Origin: a virus
Strand: one strand, 5' to 3'
DNA length: 39,046 nt
Virus record (IMG/VR): IMGVR_UViG_3300021085_000082
Location: 1 to 39,046 of that record
Both the position numbers and the translations under genes were made by a program. How positions within the stretch are numbered: the stretch's first letter is position 1; each line of letters starts with the position of its first letter. The notes beneath the pieces were generated by a model that was given only the letters and a program-made list of their open reading frames with translations, did not search any database and was not told the origin of the DNA. Below, in pieces: positions 34,444 through 39,046 of this stretch.

Positions 34444-34510
34444 GACTAAGACCTCCTCGATTCGCGGGGAAAAGAGAAGGTTTCGACCAATCAGGTCTCA
34501 TCAGTTAGCC
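34444..34510 (-). ncRNA. Type I hammerhead ribozyme A
   Basis: Read on the minus strand: stem I 5' side GGCUAA, core CUGAUGA, stem II GACC-UGAUU-GGUC, core GAAA, stem III CCUUCUC/GAGGAGG (7 bp, one G-U) closed by a 15-nt loop, cleavage triplet GUC, stem I 3' side UUAGUC. Every invariant core base is present, including G10.1-C11.1 and A15.1-U16.1. Cleavage is expected between 34450 and 34449. The upstream gene stops with TAG at the first base of stem I, and the next start is 27 nt after the cut. Confidence 0.95.
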
Positions 34511-34893
34511 TATGAGTGATAGTACATATCCCAGCTACGAACTATGTCATATATGTTGTACTCAGAACCATTCTTGATAGCCTCAGCAAGATCATTGAAG
34601 ACCGCTGATCTGTACTCATATCTGTCAGGCTTGTTAATGGTGTAGCCCTTGTCCATGAAGTAAGCAAAGGATTGGACCAGTCCATGATCCTTGGACTGCT
34701 CTTTAGTGATCCATCTAACCATGTCTTCTGCTTGATCATGGAATGATCTTTTGAGCTCAACATAATTCAAGAAGTTTGTGTGCTCACGTTGAATAAGCTC
34801 ATCTTTCTCACACTTGCCCATGATCTCAGTAGCAATAACCATTTCTTGTTCCCAAGTTATTTGAGCATCAGTTTTAGTATTTAGTTTTGTCAT
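34510..34893 (-). CDS. Hypothetical early protein between ribozymes B and A (127 aa)
   Basis: The 127-residue soluble product (start MTKLNTKTDAQITWEQEMV) is charged and helical, with an aromatic end (DIVRSWDMYYHS). GGGAGGTAAAT precedes the ATG. It is bounded on both sides by hammerhead ribozymes, so cleavage of both would free it as a single-gene message. No family is recognised. Confidence 0.7.
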   Translation of the reverse strand: MTKLNTKTDAQITWEQEMVIATEIMGKCEKDELIQREHTNFLNYVELKRSFHDQAEDMVRWITKEQSKDHGLVQSFAYFMDKGYTINKPDRYEYRSAVFNDLAEAIKNGSEYNIYDIVRSWDMYYHS

Positions 34894-34916
34894 ATTTACC
34901 TCCCAGTAATTGTTTT

Positions 34917-34968
34917 GACTAAGACTCCCCGTAGGGAGTTTCGCTCATTGAGAGCTCATCAGTTAGCC
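34917..34968 (-). ncRNA. Type I hammerhead ribozyme B
   Basis: On the minus strand: stem I GGCUAA, CUGAUGA, stem II GCUC-UCAAU-GAGC, GAAA, stem III CUCCC/GGGAG with a UACG loop of the stable UNCG class, GUC, then UUAGUC. The core is complete. Stems II and III differ in sequence from copies A and C while pairing is kept, which is compensatory change. Cleavage is expected between 34923 and 34922. The stop codon TAA of the upstream gene lies inside stem I. Confidence 0.96.
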
Positions 34969-35382
34969 TGCTTTGCGTATCACCTCCTCTTGTAACACTC
35001 TTGGGTTATTAAACTTCTTGAAGCCATAACTGTCGCAGAAATAAAAGTTACCCAGATCATCTTCAACAATGTCACCAACGCTCAAGCTGTGAAAGTTTGT
35101 ATGCTTGACGATTGATGATGCTGTATCAAGTGCATAATCAGAACCAGAGTTAAGAGCAACAAAAACATCTTCAGGATTGTTTCCCTCGATCTTTACATCA
35201 CAAACATGCGTGTAATGTTTGAAGTAGGAATCACTCCAATCTTTAAAACCCATCATTGTTTCTAATTTTGCTTTGTACTCAGGGTACTTCTCACCAGCAG
35301 AAGTATGGCTCTCACCATCTGTATTAACAAAGTCATAGACCTCATTGCTTACTGTTATTTGATATACGTTAAATGTTGTCAT
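34963..35382 (-). CDS. Hypothetical early protein between ribozymes C and B (139 aa)
   Basis: The 139-residue product begins MTTFNVYQITVSNEVYDFVN and has a beta-rich C-terminus with FHSLSVGDIVEDDLGNFYFCDSYGFKKF, a form seen in small phage early proteins (S-V-G-D-V-I-x-x-x-x-G). AAGGAGGCAATT precedes the ATG. Its last codon pair is GGC TAA, where TAA is also part of stem I of ribozyme B. Confidence 0.72.
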   Translation of the reverse strand: MTTFNVYQITVSNEVYDFVNTDGESHTSAGEKYPEYKAKLETMMGFKDWSDSYFKHYTHVCDVKIEGNNPEDVFVALNSGSDYALDTASSIVKHTNFHSLSVGDIVEDDLGNFYFCDSYGFKKFNNPRVLQEEVIRKAG

Positions 35383-35406
35383 AATTGCCTCCTTGGCTGT
35401 TTGTTT

Positions 35407-35456
35407 GACTAAGACGCCTCACGGCGTTTCGACCAATCAGGTCTCATCAGTTAGTC
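35407..35456 (-). ncRNA. Type I hammerhead ribozyme C
   Basis: On the minus strand: stem I GACUAA (6 perfect pairs with UUAGUC), CUGAUGA, stem II GACC-UGAUU-GGUC, GAAA, stem III CGCC/GGCG closed by a GUGA tetraloop of the GNRA class, GUC. All conserved nucleotides are present. Cleavage is expected between 35413 and 35412. TAA of the upstream gene (35453-35451) lies in stem I; the downstream start codon at 35382 is 30 nt after the cut with a strong ribosome site. Confidence 0.96.
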
Positions 35457-35762
35457 TTGAACCACTTGGTTTAAATGAAAATTCATGTTTTCTTGGTATT
35501 TTGTAAAACCACTAGAAGCTATTTCTTGTGATTGGATTAACCAAGCAGAAAATACTTCTTGCGGGCTTAGTGCAACCCAGCGAGTGTTATCAATGTACTC
35601 AAATACAGCCTCAAGAATTCCAACATATGTTGCATCGCTTGCAGGTTTACTTTTGTATGCCCATACATACATAAGGATAATGCTTGAAAGTGTTGGCTTT
35701 TCTGCATGCTTCATAGCGTTAGCTAGTATTTCGTTATTAGTTGTCTGTCTTAATGTTGTCAT
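35451..35762 (-). CDS. First gene of the ribozyme-bearing early operon (103 aa)
   Basis: ATG 35762 is preferred to 35795 because GGAGGGCAAT precedes it and the product then starts MTTLRQTT like its neighbours. The 103-residue protein is helical (TLSSIILMYVWAYKSKPAS, YVGILEAVFEYIDNTRWVALSPQEVFSAWL). No family is recognised. It follows a strong promoter and ends in ribozyme C. Confidence 0.7.
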   Translation of the reverse strand: MTTLRQTTNNEILANAMKHAEKPTLSSIILMYVWAYKSKPASDATYVGILEAVFEYIDNTRWVALSPQEVFSAWLIQSQEIASSGFTKYQENMNFHLNQVVQD

Positions 35763-35802
35763 ATTGCCCTCCTTTGGGTGTTTGTTTGTAAACATTGATT
35801 AC

Positions 35803-35832
35803 ATATTAATGCCATACGATATGTAGTGTCAA
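35803..35832 (-). promoter_or_regulatory. Sigma70-type promoter of the leftward early operon
   Basis: On the minus strand a perfect TTGACA (35832-35827) is followed after 18 nt by TAATAT (35808-35803). Transcription would start near 35796 and run through 35762-32669 to the terminator at 32626. The leader carries ACAAACAAAC and AGGAGGG. Confidence 0.8.
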
Positions 35833-35925
35833 CAAATATCTGCAATTATTTTTTTGATCTATAGAAATGTTTGTCTTGATCCTGTATCTTTATTTCATCA
35901 TCAACAGAACTTTTATCTGAAAGAA

Positions 35926-36195
35926 ATGGATACATCAGGAATAGAAATGCGTATAGCAAACCTTGAGAAACATATGGAAGAGGTACTTTCATTTGTGAGG
36001 CACATACCTGTGCTTGAGGAAAGAGTTGGAAGATCATTAAGCCAGTCTTCAGATCATGAGATAAGACTCAGAACTCTTGAGAAATCACAAATGAGAGACA
36101 ACGTGCAATCAAAGTGGGCTGAAAGAATTATTGGCGGTGTTGCAATTGGTTCTATCATGGGAATTGGCGGAGCAATATTTACTTATGTTCTTTAA
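35926..36195 (+). CDS. Coiled-coil plus C-terminal TM protein (holin/XhlA-like)
   Basis: ATG 35926 is favoured over 35854 because the longer form runs through the divergent promoter region. The 89-residue product has a coiled coil (MRIANLEKHMEEVLSFVRHIPVLEERVGR, LRTLEKS) and one C-terminal membrane segment (about 66-89, GGVAIGSIMGIGGAIFTYVL). This matches the small XhlA/haemolysin-like lysis proteins. The next gene starts inside its end. Confidence 0.72.
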   Translation: MDTSGIEMRIANLEKHMEEVLSFVRHIPVLEERVGRSLSQSSDHEIRLRTLEKSQMRDNVQSKWAERIIGGVAIGSIMGIGGAIFTYVL

Positions 36196-36613
36196 GAAAA
36201 ACGAACCAGAGGCGATACTTGAAAGATTCGCATATCTACCAGACGGAACTCTTGGCAAACTAACAATAGATGATCAAGTCTTTTGGATCGCAGAGCGTCC
36301 GTGGCGGGGAAATAAAAAAGAGGTCAGCTGTATACCAACAGGCACATATACATGTAAGGCGTATACATCAAAAAGATTTGGCAACACGTTCGAGATCACA
36401 GACGTAGAAGACAGAACATACATACTATTCCATGTAGGCAACTTTCCTGAGAAGGACTCACACGGATGTCTTCTTGTAGGTGAGAGCTTAATGAAAGGAA
36501 CCACCGCAGTATCATCAAGCAAGGTGGCAATGAAACGATTCAGGGATACACTCCAAGATGTCAAAGAGTTCGAGATCGAAGTCAAAGACACAACTCCATA
36601 CGACTGGTCGTAA
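36185..36613 (+). CDS. DUF5675 protein with SHGC motif
   Basis: ATG 36185 is chosen because the longer frame duplicates the upstream gene's region. The 142-residue product follows DUF5675: ERFAYLPDGTLGKLTID, WIAERPWRGN, SCIPTGTYTCKAY and YILFHVGNFPEKDSHGCLLVG. The H...SHGC pairing is like the active site of YkuD L,D-transpeptidases, so action on peptidoglycan is possible. It follows a holin-like gene, consistent with a lysis pair. No standard endolysin is otherwise seen in the window. Confidence 0.8.
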   Translation: MFFKKNEPEAILERFAYLPDGTLGKLTIDDQVFWIAERPWRGNKKEVSCIPTGTYTCKAYTSKRFGNTFEITDVEDRTYILFHVGNFPEKDSHGCLLVGESLMKGTTAVSSSKVAMKRFRDTLQDVKEFEIEVKDTTPYDWS

Positions 36614-37070
36614 GACTAGAACATGCACAACTTGCAAAACCTGCAAGGACATAACGAACTTTGAAATAAGCAAAGGATATAGAGCTAGGAAGTGTAAGGC
36701 GTGCCGTTCCGCGGGGAGAAGAAAAAGAATGACAACAAGCCCGTACTCTTACATAAGCAACCTATACTCACAGTTAGCATATAGACGTAAGAAGACACAC
36801 AACTTTGATATAGACAGAGACGACTTATACCGTATATACGACAAGCAAAAAGGTAGGTGTGAATACACAGGAGTATCAATGACTCATATCAAGGATGGAA
36901 CAGGCTATCACCTATCAAACATCTCTATTGATCGCATCAATAATGATCTTGGATATGTGCAAGGAAACATAGCTCTGGTGTGTCTGTCTTGTAACATGAT
37001 GAAGTACACGATGGAGTTAAAAGATTTGGTCAAATGGTGTAAACTAGTAGCACTACATAACGAGGAATAA
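36558..37070 (+). CDS. HNH endonuclease with zinc-binding N-terminus
   Basis: The protein has an N-terminal zinc cluster (CTTCKTCKDITNF, KCKACRSAGRRKR) and a C-terminal HNH-type core (GRCEYTGVSM, ISIDRINNDLGYVQGNIALVCLSCNMMK). HNH proteins beside the terminase genes of many cos phages cooperate with the large subunit in DNA cutting. Here it directly precedes terS by 2 nt. The 56-nt overlap with the upstream gene is long but the zinc cluster supports the early start. Confidence 0.82.
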   Translation: MSKSSRSKSKTQLHTTGRKTRTCTTCKTCKDITNFEISKGYRARKCKACRSAGRRKRMTTSPYSYISNLYSQLAYRRKKTHNFDIDRDDLYRIYDKQKGRCEYTGVSMTHIKDGTGYHLSNISIDRINNDLGYVQGNIALVCLSCNMMKYTMELKDLVKWCKLVALHNEE

Positions 37071-37072
37071 CT

Positions 37073-37483
37073 ATGCCAATTAACAACAAGACAATGAAGC
37101 AAAAGAAAGAGGAATTTGTTCAGCATTATTTGATAACAAAGAACGCAACTGAGTCAGCCAAAAGATGTGGATACTCAGAGAGGTCTGCTTACAATAGTGG
37201 GTACAGATTGATGAACGATGATGAGGTCCAAGAAATGCTTGCAAAAGAGTTGTCAGAGTCCAAGGAACGCAACCTACAAGACCATGACAGCATCATAGAG
37301 CAACTCAAAGCAGAAGCCCTTGGCGATGTAGGCGGTCACACCGCAGGAAGCCGTGTCAAAGCCTTAGAGCTACTCATGAAGTATTACCAGATGATTGATT
37401 CCTCTTCTAAGTTAGAGGTTTCAATGAAAGATTCTTGGTTTGAGACTTTAGATTTTGCCAGTAAAGAGGATCACCTTAATTAG
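37073..37483 (+). CDS. terS: Terminase small subunit
   Basis: The 136-residue protein matches the Terminase_2 family: TMKQKKEEFVQHYLITKNATESAKRCGYSERSAYNSGYRLMNDDEVQEML, a DNA-binding helix-turn-helix, then a helical oligomerisation region with AEALGDVGGHTAGSRVKALELLMKYY. It recognises the packaging site and loads the large subunit encoded downstream. Confidence 0.88.
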   Translation: MPINNKTMKQKKEEFVQHYLITKNATESAKRCGYSERSAYNSGYRLMNDDEVQEMLAKELSESKERNLQDHDSIIEQLKAEALGDVGGHTAGSRVKALELLMKYYQMIDSSSKLEVSMKDSWFETLDFASKEDHLN

Positions 37484-37641
37484 GTGACACTTTCATCAAT
37501 ATCATCATAGACCTCATCAAGAACCCTTTGTTTATAAGGGGCGGGAGTGCTGGACAAGGTACCTCATATACATATACCCATATCCCTCTCCCTCTCTCTT
37601 CCCCAAAATATAAAATATATAAATAGGGGGGGCATGTATTT
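37484..37641 (+). other. Intergenic gap between terminase subunits
   Basis: This 158-bp gap holds a weak hairpin (CCCTT / AAGGG near 37528-37544), an unusual pyrimidine run (CCCTCTCCCTCTCTCTTCCC near 37583-37602) and a seven-G run just before the terL start. It may contain a packaging site; no gene is seen. Confidence 0.35.
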
Positions 37642-39046
37642 ATGGACTTAGAAAGCAAAAAACCAGAAATCAAAAAAATTATAAATACCTTTAAATCGAA
37701 TTTGCCTCTTTACGCAAAGCACTGTTTAAAAATTATAAATAAACAAGGTAAGTTAATTGAGTTTGAGTTCAACGAAGCACAAAAAATGCTAGATGAACAA
37801 ATTAATAAACAAATAAAAGAGCGTGGGCACGTCCGAATATTAATATTAAAGTCCAGGCAAACGGGTATATCTACATACTGCCAGGCAAGAGGGTTCTGGA
37901 AAACAGTAACAGCACAGAATCAGAACGCCGTAGTGGTATCACATCTTAATGAATCCACAAAAGCTATCTTTGGAATGGTCAGAAACTTCTATGACAACCT
38001 ACCACACCCAATAGTTACACCAGAATTAAAAGAGTCTACTAGTAATTCAATGGCTTTTACCCACGGATCAAGATGGAGAATCGCTACAGCACGAACGGGA
38101 GAGGTTGGAAGGGGTTGGACTACTAACTATCTACATGGTTCTGAGGTAGCCTTCTATCCAAACGCAGATATTATTCCAGGATTATTACAAACAGTCCCCG
38201 AAGCAGAGTCCGAAATATTACTTGAGTCCACCGCGAATGGAGCAGGCGGTTGGTTTTATGACGCGTGTATGCGTTCACTGCGTGGTGAAGGCGAGTGGGA
38301 AATATGTTTTATCCCGTGGTACATGATGTCTGAGTATAGAAGGAAGGTAGATCCATACTTTGAGCTAGAGCGTGAAGAGGAAGATATTAAACGTATGTTT
38401 AATCTTGACGATGAGCAGGTAATGTTTAGACGATTGAAGATGCAGGAATTAGGTGGCGAAGATTTATTCAGACAGGAATATCCGTCCACCCCGCAAGAAG
38501 CGTTTTTGACTACAGGTAGATTGTTTGTTGAGCCCAAGTTTATAGATCAGGCGGCAGTAGAGTGCTACACCCCCGTTTCCCGATTTGACGTGCGAGATAC
38601 AGAGTTCGTACCACATGCAAAAGGGCTACTAAAAATTTTCGAGAATCCAAAGGATTCTCTAAGGTATTGTATTGGAGTAGACGTTGCGGAGGGATTGGAG
38701 CATGGAGACTACAGCTGCATCCAAGTCCTAGATCATATGGGGTGCCAAGTTGCAACCTGGTCTGGACACGTTGACCCCTTCGACCTAGCCTACATAGTTT
38801 CCAAAATCGGATTGCACTACAATAAGGCGTGGACATTGATTGAAAGAAACAACCACGGTCTAACTACAATAAGAAAAATACAAGAACTTAATTATCCAAA
38901 CCTTTATGTACAACAAACCGTAGACGATGCGTACACCGATAAGTTAACAAGGCGTGCAGGGTTTTTAACAACAAGCAAGACAAAGCCTCTAATTATTGAT
39001 AACTTAGCACACTTACTGAGACAAGGAGAAAGTGGTATAGTTGATA
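37642..39046 (+). CDS. terL: Terminase large subunit (partial at right edge)
   Basis: The frame from ATG 37642 stays open to the window end, 468 codons. The ATPase domain has Walker A-like LKSRQTGIST (about 74-83), NSMAFTHGSRWRIATARTGEVGRG, the catalytic region GSEVAF and ESTANGAGGWFYDA. The nuclease domain starts with YCIGVDVAEGLEHGDYSCIQV (about 341-361), giving the first metal aspartates. It pumps DNA into the procapsid and cuts it. The C-terminus, portal and capsid genes are expected beyond the window. Confidence 0.95.
   Translation, partial: MDLESKKPEIKKIINTFKSNLPLYAKHCLKIINKQGKLIEFEFNEAQKMLDEQINKQIKERGHVRILILKSRQTGISTYCQARGFWKTVTAQNQNAVVVSHLNESTKAIFGMVRNFYDNLPHPIVTPELKESTSNSMAFTHGSRWRIATARTGEVGRGWTTNYLHGSEVAFYPNADIIPGLLQTVPEAESEILLESTANGAGGWFYDACMRSLRGEGEWEICFIPWYMMSEYRRKVDPYFELEREEEDIKRMFNLDDEQVMFRRLKMQELGGEDLFRQEYPSTPQEAFLTTGRLFVEPKFIDQAAVECYTPVSRFDVRDTEFVPHAKGLLKIFENPKDSLRYCIGVDVAEGLEHGDYSCIQVLDHMGCQVATWSGHVDPFDLAYIVSKIGLHYNKAWTLIERNNHGLTTIRKIQELNYPNLYVQQTVDDAYTDKLTRRAGFLTTSKTKPLIIDNLAHLLRQGESGIVD

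Noticed and set aside
34917-34968. Ribozyme hairpins as intrinsic terminators
   Set aside because: No T-run follows stem III on the minus strand, and the conserved CUGAUGA, GAAA and GUC lie exactly where a hammerhead requires them.
34444-35456. Repeated elements as a CRISPR array or simple repeats
   Set aside because: Copies are spaced by whole genes of 384 and 420 nt and vary in paired positions only; the variation fits hammerhead helices rather than repeats with spacers.
1-39046. Window as a complete circular phage genome
   Set aside because: Portal, capsid and tail-tube genes are missing and terL is cut by the right edge without continuing at base 1, so only part of the genome is present.
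1-39046. tRNA or rRNA genes
   Set aside because: No cloverleaf with a recognisable T-loop and acceptor stem and no rRNA-like sequence were noticed in the gaps between genes.

Overview
The window is part of an AT-rich, tailed, double-stranded DNA phage genome, probably podovirus-like and from a marine proteobacterial (SAR11/SAR116-type) environment. The phage assignment rests on terminase subunits, Erf/YqaJ recombination genes, a DnaB helicase, a tyrosine integrase, a coiled-coil tail fibre and a 2653-residue internal virion protein. The marine and host inference is weaker: it rests on AT-rich codon use, the small lysine-rich genes and a DUF1289 domain. Portal, capsid and tail-tube genes are absent and the large terminase runs off the right edge, so the window is not a whole genome.

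Layout. 1-5898 (+): the end of an unknown gene, a promoter over a perfect palindrome, two small membrane proteins, then a tightly overlapping cassette: CsgF, lipoprotein CsgG, a secreted curlin-repeat protein, a FecR-domain protein and a CHASE2 class III nucleotide cyclase, followed by a 3-TM holin-like protein. This looks like a phage-borne curli-type secretion and signalling module. 5902-23492 (+): virion genes (tail-associated protein, tail fibre, small proteins, ejection-type proteins, giant polyprotein with an HExxH site). 27582-23551 (-): Erf, YqaJ exonuclease, a ribbon-helix-helix protein, an SSB-like protein, an acidic protein, a DUF1289/PD-(D/E)XK protein, a small coiled coil and integrase. 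27583-27680: divergent promoters with an inverted repeated motif. 27681-32399 (+): replication initiator, DnaB helicase, Ref-like nuclease, DUF3310-like protein and a run of tiny lysine-rich genes.

35832-32626 (-): an operon of small probable early genes running from a strong sigma70-like promoter to a 48-residue NrdR-like zinc ribbon and an intrinsic terminator. Three junctions between its first four genes each hold a complete type I hammerhead ribozyme (35407-35456, 34917-34968, 34444-34510). Each begins at or on the stop codon of the gene before it, and its predicted cleavage site lies 27-30 nt before the next start codon. All three keep the catalytic core, and the helices covary. This points to self-cleavage of a polycistronic phage mRNA into single-gene messages and is the most striking signal in the window.

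35926-39046 (+): a coiled-coil/TM holin-like protein, a DUF5675 protein with an SHGC motif, an HNH protein, small terminase and the start of large terminase.

The regions fit together as follows. Divergent early operons make recombination, replication and host-takeover proteins, with the right-hand one probably processed by ribozymes. The plus-strand late genes package and build the virion and lyse the cell. The curli/cyclase cassette sits between lysis-like and tail genes as an accessory block that would change the outer membrane and the cyclic-nucleotide state of the infected or lysogenised cell.
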